DNA of 33,158 bases from Flavobacteriales bacterium (GCA_022402535.1 JAKRSD010000023.1:94741-127898), one strand, 5' to 3'; shown: positions 8,436 through 17,626, counted from the first letter of the stretch. Translations and numbers: made by a program. Notes: a model not told the origin generated them from the sequence alone.

Positions 8436-9290
8436 ATGAAAGCTATTAAAATCATCATCGTCCTGTTTTGCGGAGTTTTCGCACTCCCAAACATACAAGC
8501 TCAGGTATTAGAGCCAAACGACGGCGTGTATGACAAAGTACATACCGAAACCCGTCGTGTTGTGCCTTACACTTCCTTGAGAGAAGCTGATGTTATGTGG
8601 TCCAGAAGAATTTGGAGAACAGTGGATTTACGTGAAAAAATGAATCAATTTTTCTACTATCCATCTGAACCGACTAACGGACGTGAAAATTTAATCACCA
8701 TCATTATGAATGCCATTCTGGTTGACAAAACCGTGGCGGCTTATGATGCGATTTATGATGATTTTAAAATGAAGCTGACTTTATCTGAAGTAGCTGCCAT
8801 CGGTGCCGATACGCTTCAGTTATCCTTGTATAGAGATTATCCACCATATGATCAGTTTGATACTACTGTAATTAAACAGTTGGATGTTACCACTATCAAA
8901 AAGTTCAAAATTAAAGAAGATTGGGTTTTTGATAAACAAAAGTCAGTGATGGAAGCTCGTATAATTGGTATCTGTCCCGTTCGTGAGCGTCTTGATCCAC
9001 AAACCGGTGAATTCAGAGGTTACTCTGACATGTTCTGGGTATACTTCCCTGAATTGAGAAGAGTAATTGCGAATAAGGAGATTTATAATCGTTTTAACAA
9101 CGTAGCTCAACAAATTACTTATGATGACGTGTTCATGAAAAGAATGTTTGCCTCATACATTCATAAAGAAGATAACGTGTATGACAGACGTATTGAAGAC
9201 TATATGAAAAATGGATTAGAAGCTCTTTTAGAATCTGAAGACATAAAAGATAAAATTCGAAATTTCGAGCATGATCTTTGGGAACAATAA
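8436..9290 (+). CDS. gldN: GldN/PorN type IX secretion ring protein
   Basis: Periplasmic partner of GldK in the T9SS ring. It has a Sec signal peptide MKAIKIIIVLFCGVFALPNIQA, cut before QVLEPNDG. Family motifs are present: VYDKVHTETRRVVPYTSLRE, DVMWSRRIWRTVDLREKMNQ, FYYPSEP near the N-terminus, then IKEDWVFDKQKSVMEARIIG and a central IGICPV...DMFWVYFPELR block. 284 aa is near the family norm (290-360). It is the last gene of the porP-gldKLMN operon: a strong terminator begins 18 bp after the stop. Confidence 0.95.
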   Translation: MKAIKIIIVLFCGVFALPNIQAQVLEPNDGVYDKVHTETRRVVPYTSLREADVMWSRRIWRTVDLREKMNQFFYYPSEPTNGRENLITIIMNAILVDKTVAAYDAIYDDFKMKLTLSEVAAIGADTLQLSLYRDYPPYDQFDTTVIKQLDVTTIKKFKIKEDWVFDKQKSVMEARIIGICPVRERLDPQTGEFRGYSDMFWVYFPELRRVIANKEIYNRFNNVAQQITYDDVFMKRMFASYIHKEDNVYDRRIEDYMKNGLEALLESEDIKDKIRNFEHDLWEQ

Positions 9291-9308
9291 ACCGTTTCCA
9301 AACTTTTT

Positions 9309-9337
9309 AAAGCCCCTGAATAATCAGGGGCTTTTTT
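9309..9337 (+). terminator. Rho-independent terminator after gldN
   Basis: An 11-bp perfect stem AAAGCCCCTGA / TCAGGGGCTTT with loop ATAA runs into a T-rich tail (CTTTTTTATT). It marks the end of the secretion operon and separates it from the DUF58 gene. Confidence 0.92.
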
Positions 9338-9368
9338 ATTTATTACATTTAGGCATCTAAAGCAGCAA

Positions 9369-10715
9369 ATGATACAGAAAATAAAATCAATATGGAATTC
9401 TGTGTATTTCAATAATCGCCTATACCTGGCCGGATTTTTCATATTCATTTGTGCTATAATATCGTATTATATACCATTCTTAAATACTTTAGCCACTATT
9501 TCGCTTTTCGTATTGGCCATAATTCTACTCATTGACTTTTTTATTCTTTTCAAACCCAAAATCCCGATTGAAATAAAGCGTATCTGCCCGGATAAACTCT
9601 CAAACGGAGATGATAATACCATTAAATTATACCTAACGAATTATTTTTCGTTTCCTGTTCATTTTCAAGTGGTAGATGAAATACCACATGTGTTTCAAAA
9701 GCGAGATATTTTATTCGAAGTGAAAGCCGAAGCCGGCGACACTAAAATCATAAATTACATATTAAGACCGACCAAACGGGGCGCATATGAATTTGGAAAC
9801 ACATTAGTTTATTGTTCCTCACCACTGGGGATTGTTCAACGGAAAATAACCGTATTAAATACCAAAGAAGCAGCCGTGTATCCATCGATTATCCAGATGT
9901 ATAAATATGAGTTTCTGGCAATCAGTAATCGGCTGACTCTTTATGGTTTGAAGAAAATTAGGAAAATCGGACATAACACCGAATTTGAAAAAATTAAAGA
10001 ATATGTAGCCGGCGATGATATAAGAACCATAAACTGGAAAGCAACTGCCAAAAGGTCTTCATTGATGGTGAATCAATATATTGATGAGCGGGCTCAACCG
10101 GTTTATTGTGTCATTGATATGGGCCGAAATATGCGTATGCCATTTCATGGGTTAAGCCTTTTAGATTACTCGATTAACTCGGCGTTGGTATTATCCAATA
10201 TTGCATTGAAAAAATTTGACAAAGCGGGAATTATTACCTTCTCACATAAAATCGATTCATTTCTTGCGGCAGACAGTAAATCAGACCAAATCAACAAAGT
10301 ATTAGAATTGCTTTACAAGCAACAAACCGGTTTTTTGGAAAGCAATTTTGAAGCACTTTACATACAAACCCGTCGGCAAATAAAACAAAGAAGCCTGATA
10401 CTGCTATATACCAATTTTGAGAGTCTGTCTTCCATGGAAAGGCAACTTCCGTATTTAAGAGCCATATCACAAAAACATTTATTGTGCGTGGTGTTTTTTG
10501 TAAACACGGAACTCCGGAAATTTATTGAAAAAAACGGGGATAATCTTGAAAGCGTTTATGAAAAAACGATTGCCGAAAAGTTAGATTTTGAAAAAAGACA
10601 GATTGTGAAAGTGCTTTCCTCCTATGGAATTTATTCAATCCTTACAGAACCCGAAAACCTTACGGTAAATGCCATTAACAAATACCTGTCATTTAAAGCC
10701 AAAGGCTTGATATAA
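9369..10715 (+). CDS. DUF58 domain-containing membrane protein
   Basis: 448 aa. Two N-terminal hydrophobic segments (about 19-38 and 42-62) are followed by a beta-rich extracytoplasmic or linker region and then the DUF58 signature: RPTKRGAYEFG, SSPLGIVQRK, KIKEYVAGDDIRTINWKATA and KRSSLMVNQY. After this comes a von Willebrand factor A-like fold beginning PVYCVIDMGRNMRMP. DUF58 proteins usually sit beside a MoxR-type AAA+ ATPase and BatA/BatB-like vWA proteins and are thought to take part in envelope protein assembly or metal insertion. Here it stands alone between two terminators, so its partners must lie elsewhere. It converges on dnaN. Confidence 0.9.
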   Translation: MIQKIKSIWNSVYFNNRLYLAGFFIFICAIISYYIPFLNTLATISLFVLAIILLIDFFILFKPKIPIEIKRICPDKLSNGDDNTIKLYLTNYFSFPVHFQVVDEIPHVFQKRDILFEVKAEAGDTKIINYILRPTKRGAYEFGNTLVYCSSPLGIVQRKITVLNTKEAAVYPSIIQMYKYEFLAISNRLTLYGLKKIRKIGHNTEFEKIKEYVAGDDIRTINWKATAKRSSLMVNQYIDERAQPVYCVIDMGRNMRMPFHGLSLLDYSINSALVLSNIALKKFDKAGIITFSHKIDSFLAADSKSDQINKVLELLYKQQTGFLESNFEALYIQTRRQIKQRSLILLYTNFESLSSMERQLPYLRAISQKHLLCVVFFVNTELRKFIEKNGDNLESVYEKTIAEKLDFEKRQIVKVLSSYGIYSILTEPENLTVNAINKYLSFKAKGLI

Positions 10716-10720
10716 ATGAA

Positions 10721-10745
10721 AAAAGGGAGCGATAAACTCCCTTTT
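10721..10745. terminator. Bidirectional terminator between DUF58 gene and dnaN
   Basis: A 9-bp stem AAAAGGGAG / CTCCCTTTT with a 7-nt loop lies in the 52 bp between two converging genes. The A-run on one side and T-run on the other let it act on both strands. Confidence 0.85.
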
Positions 10746-10767
10746 CATTATCTTAAAATGGTTTTTG

Positions 10768-11892
10768 TTAATTGTTGAGCATGATGGGCATAACCAACAT
10801 CATGATATCTTCATTTTCATCGGCTTTTTCGGCAGGAACCAAAATACCCGCACGATTAGGAACAGACATCTGAACGGTAACCGTATCACAACCGTCCATG
10901 TTGGAAAGCATTTCCATTAAGAATTTACTATTAAATCCGATTTCCATATCTTCTCCACTGTAGCTACATGCAATAACTTCAGCCGCTTCATTACTGAAAT
11001 CTAAATCTTCGGCACTGATATGCAGCTCACTTCCTGCAATCCGCAATCTGATTTGATAGGTGGTTTTGTTAGAGAAAAGAGAAACCCGACGCAAGGTATT
11101 TAGAAAAGAGGTTCTGTCAACCGTAAGTTGATTGGGATTTTCTTTGGGAATAACGGCTTCATAATTCGGGTATTTACCATCAATAAGGCGGCTGGTAACC
11201 GTAATATTATCAAATGAAAATACAATATTCATGGCATTGAACTGCACCTTAACGGGAGTATCAAAACTTAACAGAATATTCTTCAGCACGTTGAGTGGCT
11301 TTTTGGGCACAATGATGGACTGAACGGTATCTGATTTTAAATCAAAACGGCTGTATTTTACCAATTTGTGGGCATCGGTAGCCACAAAATTAGTGCAGTC
11401 CCCTCCTATTTCGAGCAATACGCCTGACATCACCGGACGCAAATCATCATTACCCGTGGCAAATATCGTTTTGTGTATGGCATTACTGAGTATGGATGAA
11501 TCTATTTCTACCTGAGCGGTAGGCTCCACTTCCGGAAGTTTGGGAAATTCTGATGGATCGTGGCCGGCCACTTTAAATCTACCGGTTTCACTGGTAACAG
11601 AGACCGCATTTTGGTCAGCCTGAATGGAAAAGGTTAACGGCTGGTCGGGAAAAGTTTTCAATGCATCAATGAGCATTTTAGCTCCGATGGCCACTTTACC
11701 GTTTTCATTGGCATTCACAGTCATGGAGGCGCTGATTGTAGTTTCAAGGTCGGAACCGGTAATGGTAAGAACCCCATTCTTAATTTCGAACAAAAAATCG
11801 CTCAGAATCGGCAGGGTGCTGTTACCTGCTATTACTCCGCCCACAATCTGTAATTGCTGTAATAGGGCTTTACTTTGGACTACAAAATTCAT
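10768..11892 (-). CDS. dnaN: DNA polymerase III beta subunit (sliding clamp)
   Basis: Ring-shaped processivity clamp that encircles DNA and tethers the replicative polymerase. 374 aa is standard. It starts MNFVVQSKALLQQLQIVGGV and shows the three-domain clamp pattern: LPILSDFLFEIKNGVLTITG (domain 1), GRFKVAGHDPSEFPKLPEV, FATGNDDLRPVMSGVLLEI (domain 2), LIDGKYPNYEAVIP (domain 3), and a C-terminal MLVMPIMLNN corresponding to the conserved M-P-M end that shapes the peptide-binding pocket. It is not next to dnaA as in many bacteria. Instead it is the last gene of the leftward gldF-gldG-DUF4340 group, though with its own likely promoter in a 125 bp gap. Confidence 0.97.
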   Translation of the reverse strand: MNFVVQSKALLQQLQIVGGVIAGNSTLPILSDFLFEIKNGVLTITGSDLETTISASMTVNANENGKVAIGAKMLIDALKTFPDQPLTFSIQADQNAVSVTSETGRFKVAGHDPSEFPKLPEVEPTAQVEIDSSILSNAIHKTIFATGNDDLRPVMSGVLLEIGGDCTNFVATDAHKLVKYSRFDLKSDTVQSIIVPKKPLNVLKNILLSFDTPVKVQFNAMNIVFSFDNITVTSRLIDGKYPNYEAVIPKENPNQLTVDRTSFLNTLRRVSLFSNKTTYQIRLRIAGSELHISAEDLDFSNEAAEVIACSYSGEDMEIGFNSKFLMEMLSNMDGCDTVTVQMSVPNRAGILVPAEKADENEDIMMLVMPIMLNN

Positions 11893-11914
11893 ACTTAATT
11901 GGTACTTATGAACG

Positions 11915-11922
11915 CAAATATA
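11915..11922 (-). promoter_or_regulatory. -7 box for dnaN
   Basis: Reads TATATTTG on the minus strand, a full match to TAnnTTTG. The predicted start near 11908 gives a leader of about 16 nt. No good -33 TTG was seen. This would let dnaN be expressed apart from the gliding genes upstream. Confidence 0.5.
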
Positions 11923-12017
11923 TCATTCTTCCTGCTCTAAAAAAGGAATTGTTAATTACTTGGAATAAATCAAAAAACAAAGCTAAAAACAAATAAGACT
12001 AGCCCTGCGAAGAAAGC

Positions 12018-13037
12018 TTACCGCTTAGGCTTTGGGTAAAAAAACGATACGGGAACGGCAATTCGGTCGAACGTGTAGTATTGCAGAATAATAAACTCTT
12101 CAATATCATTAAACTCCCCATACATACGGTCTTCATCGAACAAAATGGGTTTACCAAAATCGTCGGTAACATTTGGGGGGAGCGGTAAACGGTATCCTTT
12201 TACAGATTTTATTTTGCCTCCGTTTTTTTCTTTAACCGAAATGGTGAACAGGTGATGTTTGGCCCTTACGGAGTCCATTTTCTCAGGACTTACGGTAGTA
12301 AAATCTTCAAAGGCAATGTTTTTATATTCCAGCAGATAGCTTTTCACCAAAGAGGTATCAAATGTCGGCAGGTATCTGCCTAAGCCATCAGCCTTTATGC
12401 GAAAATCATTATTGCCCAAAATTTCGATGGTAAAATTATTCTCCGGGTTATAGGGATACGCCACCGAAACGGATTCCATTTCTTTAAATGAGTGATTGAA
12501 AATCAAGCGGTTTCTCCATTCACTTTCCAAAGGCATGAAAAAGTTGGTAATGGTGCCTTTATGACCGGGAAGGAAACAGATAAACGGGGCGGAAGAATTC
12601 TCGAGCAACATAAATGACCCGATATTATCCATGGTCCCCGAACCCACGTAATACACCTTATGAAGATTCCCGGATTTATAAATTTCTACCTTAATGGAAC
12701 CCGTTGCCATACGTTTGATGATGTTTTCCTGCGCCGCCTTAGCCACTATAGAACGAACGGTAACTCTACGGATTACATCCATCAGGTTGTCGAGCATATC
12801 CTTACGGGCATAATATTTACCGTTTACCATCCATTTTCCGGGAGCTTCTTTGGTAAGCAAAACCTGATGATTGCTTTTATCGGCCAAGAAAATTTTGTCA
12901 ATATCTGAAGTGTCTTCCACCGCAAAGTTTTTGAGCTCAGGCTTTACCGTTCCTTCGGAATTGGAAAAATAAACCACTAAAGCACCGGCGAGCGACAATA
13001 CAAATGTGGCAATGAGAATCAGGTTTTTTCTTTTCAT
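12018..13037 (-). CDS. DUF4340-like envelope protein of the gldFG operon
   Basis: 339 aa with a single N-terminal hydrophobic segment (about residues 5-23) after MKRKN, so anchored in the inner membrane or exported with the rest in the periplasm. The pattern of a short repeated module, IDKIFLADKSNHQVLLTKEA then GKWMVNGKYYARKDMLDNLM, resembles DUF4340. DUF4340 proteins are found elsewhere with ABC-2 permease and GldG-like auxiliary proteins. The gene starts 7 bp after gldG stops and follows gldF-gldG in the same direction, which suggests a third envelope part of that transporter. No catalytic motif was seen. Confidence 0.7.
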   Translation of the reverse strand: MKRKNLILIATFVLSLAGALVVYFSNSEGTVKPELKNFAVEDTSDIDKIFLADKSNHQVLLTKEAPGKWMVNGKYYARKDMLDNLMDVIRRVTVRSIVAKAAQENIIKRMATGSIKVEIYKSGNLHKVYYVGSGTMDNIGSFMLLENSSAPFICFLPGHKGTITNFFMPLESEWRNRLIFNHSFKEMESVSVAYPYNPENNFTIEILGNNDFRIKADGLGRYLPTFDTSLVKSYLLEYKNIAFEDFTTVSPEKMDSVRAKHHLFTISVKEKNGGKIKSVKGYRLPLPPNVTDDFGKPILFDEDRMYGEFNDIEEFIILQYYTFDRIAVPVSFFYPKPKR

Positions 13038-13044
13038 GGGAATG

Positions 13045-14787
13045 TTACTTTTTTCGGCCGTATTTGAATTTTCTGTACTGAAGGAAAATAATGCCCATCA
13101 ATATGGTGAATATTATGGGAATAAGCATGTTCAACACTTTCCAGGAAACACCGCTTTCTTTTACCAATTTCTTGTCCAACAGCCTCACCTTAAATTGTTT
13201 TGAACGCAGAGGAATCAGCCAGGCATCATCCATCAGGTAGTTGATGCTGTTGAGCAGGAATGTTTTGTTCGCAGGGAAATACTCGTTGCTTTTGGCATCA
13301 TAACCCAGCGGCTCGGGTGTTCCCTCGCGTAGGTTAAACCTGTTCTTGATTATGTCTCCGTCGGCCACCACAATCATTTTGCTGCCTTTTTGGGCAGATT
13401 CTAAAAATTGTAAACCGGGCTCCAAATCTCTTTTGGCTACCACGCGGTTAGCAAAAGCCGATGTAAAATTCCCTTCGAGTAGCACAGCCAGCGGTACATT
13501 TTTCTTATTAAAGGACTTTTCGTCGGTCGGTTGATCCACCATAGACAAGGCAATCCTTACGGGCGCCAATAATACTTTTGACAGGTTGGATGATTTCAAC
13601 AGAATGGTTTTGGAAACCCCTTCGGCTTTTACGGTATCCAGCGAACCCACAAATTCAAAACGCATATTGGGGAGCCGGTTTGCTATAACATGCTCTTCGC
13701 CGGGCGTAACCACCGGAAAGTAGTACCAAGGCTTTAATTCGGTTTGCGGCTGATTGCCATACATGCCGGTTACCAACGGTATTCTGCCGGATTGGGCATC
13801 TAATACCAAATCGTAGTTGAGCCTCACTCCATATTTGAAAAGCAAATCATCCAGATTCAACTGCATGGGCAAACCGATGGTAAAACCCGTCTGGCTTTTG
13901 GCCAAGCTGTCCATGGAAGCATCCACATTATCAATAAGCCAAAGAATGCGGCCGCCACGCATAACAAACTGATCAAGTACAAATTTTTCACCTTCGGTAA
14001 ACGGTTTTCGGGGTTTAGCCACCACTAAGGCATTGGCTTCCATAGGAATGGATCGCAAATCATCGGTTATGGTTACGCCTTTTACATTGTAAAAACGGCT
14101 TAAATCCATTCCGATATCACTCAAAAAAGGACCCGATGCTTCATCATGTCCTGTGGTGAATAATAAATTTTTGCGGCTCATGCCCATTTTCAGGATGTAA
14201 ATGGCGCGGGCAAATTCGTATTCCAGTCCCTCTATACTTTCGTTTAATACCACTTCCTGATTTCGGTTTACCTGACTGCGCAGCAACTGCACGGGAACGG
14301 TGCGGCCTTTGTAACTAAACAACGCTCCCGGAAAAATGAGCAACTGCTTGGCGCCGTCTTCTTCCTGCAGCTGAAGGTTGGTGGGCTGCAAGCCGTCGTC
14401 GACCAGCTGACGAATCATTTTTTGATGATCGGCCTTATCGGTACCTGAATACGGATCGATGAATTCAAATTCAAAGTTGGTGCCGCCGTATGCCCTGAAT
14501 TCATTCAGCATTTCGCGGGTTTCGTTTCTGAGTCTTTTGATTCCTGCAGGCAAATCTTTGCCCTGAAGATAACATTGCACATACACCACATCGTCCAGAT
14601 TGCGGAGTATGGTTTTGGTGCTGTCACTTAATGAAAAACGCTTTTCTGCGGTTAAATCAAGCCGTATGAACGATACGGAGCCGATGTAATTCACCAGAAA
14701 AACCACTGATACCACAATTAAAAAAATGGCCAGATCTCTCTGTTTACCCGTTTTACGGACAGTTGAATTTGTTTTTTTATTTACCAT
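13045..14787 (-). CDS. gldG: GldG-like gliding-associated ABC transporter auxiliary protein
   Basis: 580 aa. One transmembrane helix near the N-terminus (about 19-37), a large periplasmic region of the ABC_transp_aux/GldG type, and a C-terminal transmembrane helix (about 552-572) followed by a basic tail KFKYGRKK. Typical family text includes FSLSDSTKTILRNLDDVVYV, EMLNEFRAYGG, LLFTTGHDEASGPF and RGGRILWLIDNVDASMDS. In F. johnsoniae GldG works with GldF and the ATPase GldA, and loss stops gliding. Its start overlaps the end of gldF by 7 bp, which implies translational coupling. No gldA is present in this window. Confidence 0.9.
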   Translation of the reverse strand: MVNKKTNSTVRKTGKQRDLAIFLIVVSVVFLVNYIGSVSFIRLDLTAEKRFSLSDSTKTILRNLDDVVYVQCYLQGKDLPAGIKRLRNETREMLNEFRAYGGTNFEFEFIDPYSGTDKADHQKMIRQLVDDGLQPTNLQLQEEDGAKQLLIFPGALFSYKGRTVPVQLLRSQVNRNQEVVLNESIEGLEYEFARAIYILKMGMSRKNLLFTTGHDEASGPFLSDIGMDLSRFYNVKGVTITDDLRSIPMEANALVVAKPRKPFTEGEKFVLDQFVMRGGRILWLIDNVDASMDSLAKSQTGFTIGLPMQLNLDDLLFKYGVRLNYDLVLDAQSGRIPLVTGMYGNQPQTELKPWYYFPVVTPGEEHVIANRLPNMRFEFVGSLDTVKAEGVSKTILLKSSNLSKVLLAPVRIALSMVDQPTDEKSFNKKNVPLAVLLEGNFTSAFANRVVAKRDLEPGLQFLESAQKGSKMIVVADGDIIKNRFNLREGTPEPLGYDAKSNEYFPANKTFLLNSINYLMDDAWLIPLRSKQFKVRLLDKKLVKESGVSWKVLNMLIPIIFTILMGIIFLQYRKFKYGRKK

Positions 14788-15509
14788 TTTCTGCGTTGTA
14801 AAGTGAAGTTAGCAGCAGCCAAAAATAACGTTACGGCTCCCAGAAAATAAAATACATCGCGGCTATCTATCACACCCCGGCTGATGGAATTATAATGCTC
14901 TGCAATACCCAGATTGATAATAAGCAAATCGATAACCCTTACGGAATTAAAATTTGAAATTTCGCTGAGGCCGAATGTGAGAAACAGGCAGATACAGACC
15001 GAATAGATAAAAGAAATTATCTGATTATCAGTTAGCGTAGAAGAAAAAATGCCGATGGCAATGTATACCGAAGACAGAAGCAACAGCCCCAGATAAGAAC
15101 CCCAAACGGCTCCAAAATCAATATCCCAACGGGGATTAGCCAAATACCCTACCGTGTACACATAAACAAGCGTTGGCAGCAGGCTGATAATTACCAAAAC
15201 CAGTGAAGCCAGGTATTTGGCAGCAATAATTTGTAAATCGCTGATGGGTTTGGTAAAGAGCGTTTCAATGGTGCCCGTCTTTTTTTCTTCGGCGAAGGTG
15301 CGCATGGTAATGGCAGGAATCAGCAGCAGAAAAACATAAGGCGCATTGATGAAAAGCGGATCGATAGTGGCATACCCGTAATCGAGAATATTGGAGAATG
15401 GCATCCACCATAACACCAATCCGTTAGCGACCAAAAACACCCCGATAACAATATATCCGAGGAGCGATCCCAGAAAACCGGTAAGTTCTTTTTTGAATAA
15501 AGCGTACAT
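14781..15509 (-). CDS. gldF: GldF gliding-associated ABC transporter permease
   Basis: ABC-2 type permease of 242 aa with about six transmembrane helices (roughly 15-37, 53-72, 98-120, 133-155, 165-187, 216-235). The N-terminus MYALFKKELTGFLGSLLGYI and the cytoplasmic segment MRTFAEEKKTGTIETLFTKP are strongly characteristic of GldF and related ABC-2 permeases. It should form the transmembrane part of the GldAFG transporter. It is first in gldF-gldG-DUF4340 and has a good promoter of its own just upstream. Confidence 0.92.
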   Translation of the reverse strand: MYALFKKELTGFLGSLLGYIVIGVFLVANGLVLWWMPFSNILDYGYATIDPLFINAPYVFLLLIPAITMRTFAEEKKTGTIETLFTKPISDLQIIAAKYLASLVLVIISLLPTLVYVYTVGYLANPRWDIDFGAVWGSYLGLLLLSSVYIAIGIFSSTLTDNQIISFIYSVCICLFLTFGLSEISNFNSVRVIDLLIINLGIAEHYNSISRGVIDSRDVFYFLGAVTLFLAAANFTLQRRKW

Positions 15510-15530
15510 TCCCCAGTATTGAAATTAGTT

Positions 15531-15558
15531 CAAAAATAACGTGAAATCGAATGGCAAA
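15531..15558 (-). promoter_or_regulatory. Promoter for gldF operon
   Basis: On the minus strand TTTG (15555-15558), followed by CC, lies 16 bp before TATTTTTG (15531-15538), a full match to TAnnTTTG. A start near 15524 would give a leader of about 15 nt to the gldF ATG at 15509. Confidence 0.5.
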
Positions 15559-15588
15559 GGCATACAAAATTGCGCATTTATCGGAGCA

Positions 15589-16803
15589 CTATAAATTTCT
15601 CAGATCATGGCCCATTTTATCTTTTTTGGTCTGCAGATAAAACAGATTATGACGGTTTGCTTCAATTTCAATCGGCATATTTTCCACAATTTCAAGCCCG
15701 TACCCGATGAGCCCGATACGTTTTTTGGGATTATTGGTAAGCAGTTTGATTTTAGAAACGCCCAGATCATGCAAAATCTGAGCCCCAACACCATAATCTC
15801 TTTCATCCATAGAGAAGCCTAATTTTTCGTTGGCTTCTACGGTGTCTAAGCCCTGCTCCTGCAGTTTGTAGGTTTTCAGTTTATTCAATAAACCAATTCC
15901 GCGGCCTTCCTGATTCATGTACAGTATAACGCCTTTGCCGGCATCATTCACCAGTTTCATGGCTTTGTGCAACTGCGGTCCGCAATCGCAGCGACATGAA
16001 CCGAAAATATCGCCGGTAGCACAGGAAGAATGCACACGAACCATAACCGGTTCCCCGGCTTCCCAAGAACCTTTTACCAAGGCCATGTGGACCTCGCCGG
16101 TGGTAATCTGTTCATAAGCATGAAGCTCAAAATCGCCATGTTCAGTGGGCATCTGCACAATTTCTTCTTTGCGGATGAGGGTTTCATTTTTCATCCGGTA
16201 AGCCACCATATCGGCGATAGAAATGATTTTCAAATCAAATCTTTCCGCAATTTTAATCAACTCTGGCAGACGGGCCATGGTTCCGTCTTCATTCATGATT
16301 TCCACCAACACACCGGCGGGTTCAAAACCCGCAAGACGCGAAATATCAATAGTCGCTTCCGTGTGGCCTGTTCTGCGCAGTACTCCTCCTCTTTTTGCCC
16401 TCAACGGGAAAATATGCCCCGGTTTTGCAAAATCTTCATATTTCGTGGCGGGATTTATCAGTGCCTGTATGGTTTTGGCACGGTCGTGCGCTGAAATTCC
16501 GGTGGTACATCCATCTCCGATCAGGTCTATAGAAACCGTGAACGGAGTAGCATGCAGCGAGTTATTGTCGGTAACCATAAGTTCCAGTCCCAGTTCATCG
16601 CAGCGGTCTTCAATGAGCGGAGCACAAATCAGTCCGCGGCCGTGTGTGGCCATAAAATTGATTACCTCCGGCGTTACATTGCGGGCTGCCGTAATAAAAT
16701 CTCCTTCGTTTTCGCGATCTTCATCATCCACCACTATGATTACTTTTCCTTTCTTGATATCCTCAATGGCTTCTTCAATGGTATTTAACTTAAACTCAGA
16801 CAT
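15589..16803 (-). CDS. ribBA: Bifunctional DHBP synthase / GTP cyclohydrolase II
   Basis: Makes both precursors of riboflavin: the N-terminal RibB half forms 3,4-dihydroxy-2-butanone 4-phosphate from ribulose 5-phosphate, and the C-terminal RibA half opens GTP. RibB motifs are [15 protein letters not shown] (26-40) and [11 protein letters not shown] (143-153). RibA has the zinc ligands Cys261, Cys272 and Cys274 in [18 protein letters not shown] and the [11 protein letters not shown] and GVGAQIL motifs. Both halves look catalytically intact; an extra Cys270 lies between the ligands. 404 aa is standard. No FMN riboswitch fits in the 61 bp upstream. Confidence 0.97.
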   Translation of the reverse strand: MSEFKLNTIEEAIEDIKKGKVIIVVDDEDRENEGDFITAARNVTPEVINFMATHGRGLICAPLIEDRCDELGLELMVTDNNSLHATPFTVSIDLIGDGCTTGISAHDRAKTIQALINPATKYEDFAKPGHIFPLRAKRGGVLRRTGHTEATIDISRLAGFEPAGVLVEIMNEDGTMARLPELIKIAERFDLKIISIADMVAYRMKNETLIRKEEIVQMPTEHGDFELHAYEQITTGEVHMALVKGSWEAGEPVMVRVHSSCATGDIFGSCRCDCGPQLHKAMKLVNDAGKGVILYMNQEGRGIGLLNKLKTYKLQEQGLDTVEANEKLGFSMDERDYGVGAQILHDLGVSKIKLLTNNPKKRIGLIGYGLEIVENMPIEIEANRHNLFYLQTKKDKMGHDLRNL

Positions 16804-16829
16804 GTATTTTTACTTTGATAATAAGGGTG

Positions 16830-16837
16830 CAAAATTA
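16830..16837 (-). promoter_or_regulatory. -7 box for ribBA
   Basis: Reads TAATTTTG on the minus strand, a full match to TAnnTTTG, in the 61 bp between the methyltransferase stop and the ribBA start. The predicted leader is about 20 nt. No -33 element was evident. Confidence 0.4.
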
Positions 16838-16864
16838 GTAATAATACCGGGACGGCCGGCAATT

Positions 16865-17614
16865 TTACTGCACGGAAATGACGGAAAGAATAATACCCGC
16901 TGAAACGGCCGCATTCAATGATTCGGGGCGGTTTTCGGGATGATGCGAAGGGATGAATATTTTTTCCGTAAGGTATTTTTTCGAAATTTCAGAAAGTCCG
17001 TGCGATTCACTGCCGATAATGAGCGCAAATTCGGCCCGAGGTTTCGTTTCGTACAACGATTTTCCGTCCAAATCGGCCCCCAAAAAGGATACTTTCCCGG
17101 CAAATCGGGCATAAAAAGAATCCGCATCCTCGTGAAAAACAGGAACCCGACCCAATGAACCCATGGTGCTCTGTACGGTTTTGGGATTATATTCATCCAC
17201 CGAGGAATTTAGGGCTATAATGGCATTGACACCAAACCAGTGAGCCGTGCGGATTAAGGTACCCATATTCCCGGGATCTTTTATGCCGTCGGTAATTAAC
17301 CAGCGGGGAGGTAATTTTTCCAAAATATTTTCAGCTACCGACCACTTTTTAAAAACAGCCAACACGCCCGGAGGCGTCGTCAACGAACTGATGGAAGCCA
17401 TATCTGCGTCATTGCAGGTAAAAAACGATAAGGGATAATGGGACAATTCGATGGGCTTATCCTTCACTTTCACCATCATTTCGGGCACACCTCCCGAAGC
17501 CAAAATATCATGAATTACTTTTTCGCCTTCAGCTACAAACACCCCGTGTTCATCACGAAACTTTTTCAGTTGGAGCGATTTAATCCACTTTTTTTTGGCG
17601 TGTGACAATTGCAT
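16865..17614 (-). CDS. TrmH/SpoU family RNA 2'-O-methyltransferase
   Basis: SPOUT-fold enzyme that methylates ribose 2'-OH in rRNA or tRNA using S-adenosylmethionine. 249 aa. An N-terminal substrate-binding segment (KKFRDEHGVFVAEGEKVIHD) precedes the catalytic domain. The three SpoU motifs are clear: DPGNMGTLIRTAHWFG (motif 1, with the catalytic Arg), LIIGSESHGLS (motif 2) and ESLNAAVSAGIIL (motif 3, making the trefoil knot that holds SAM). It resembles RlmB/TsnR-type rRNA enzymes, but the exact target cannot be told from sequence. It is divergent from tamL. Confidence 0.93.
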   Translation of the reverse strand: MQLSHAKKKWIKSLQLKKFRDEHGVFVAEGEKVIHDILASGGVPEMMVKVKDKPIELSHYPLSFFTCNDADMASISSLTTPPGVLAVFKKWSVAENILEKLPPRWLITDGIKDPGNMGTLIRTAHWFGVNAIIALNSSVDEYNPKTVQSTMGSLGRVPVFHEDADSFYARFAGKVSFLGADLDGKSLYETKPRAEFALIIGSESHGLSEISKKYLTEKIFIPSHHPENRPESLNAAVSAGIILSVISVQ

Positions 17615-17618
17615 GAAA

Positions 17619-17626
17619 CAAAGGTA
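17619..17626 (-). promoter_or_regulatory. -7 box touching the methyltransferase start
   Basis: Reads TACCTTTG on the minus strand, a full match to TAnnTTTG. Only 4 bp separate it from the ATG at 17614, so a transcript from it would begin at or within the start codon. Either the mRNA is leaderless or the true start is further in. Confidence 0.4.

Noticed and set aside
16804-16864. FMN riboswitch upstream of ribBA
   Set aside because: The gap is only 61 bp and holds a -7 box; no conserved RFN element sequence was seen.
16030-16903. Long plus-strand frames (154 and 226 codons) over ribBA
   Set aside because: They mirror the ribBA frame on the other strand; ribBA motifs are complete and the mirror proteins have no recognisable domain.
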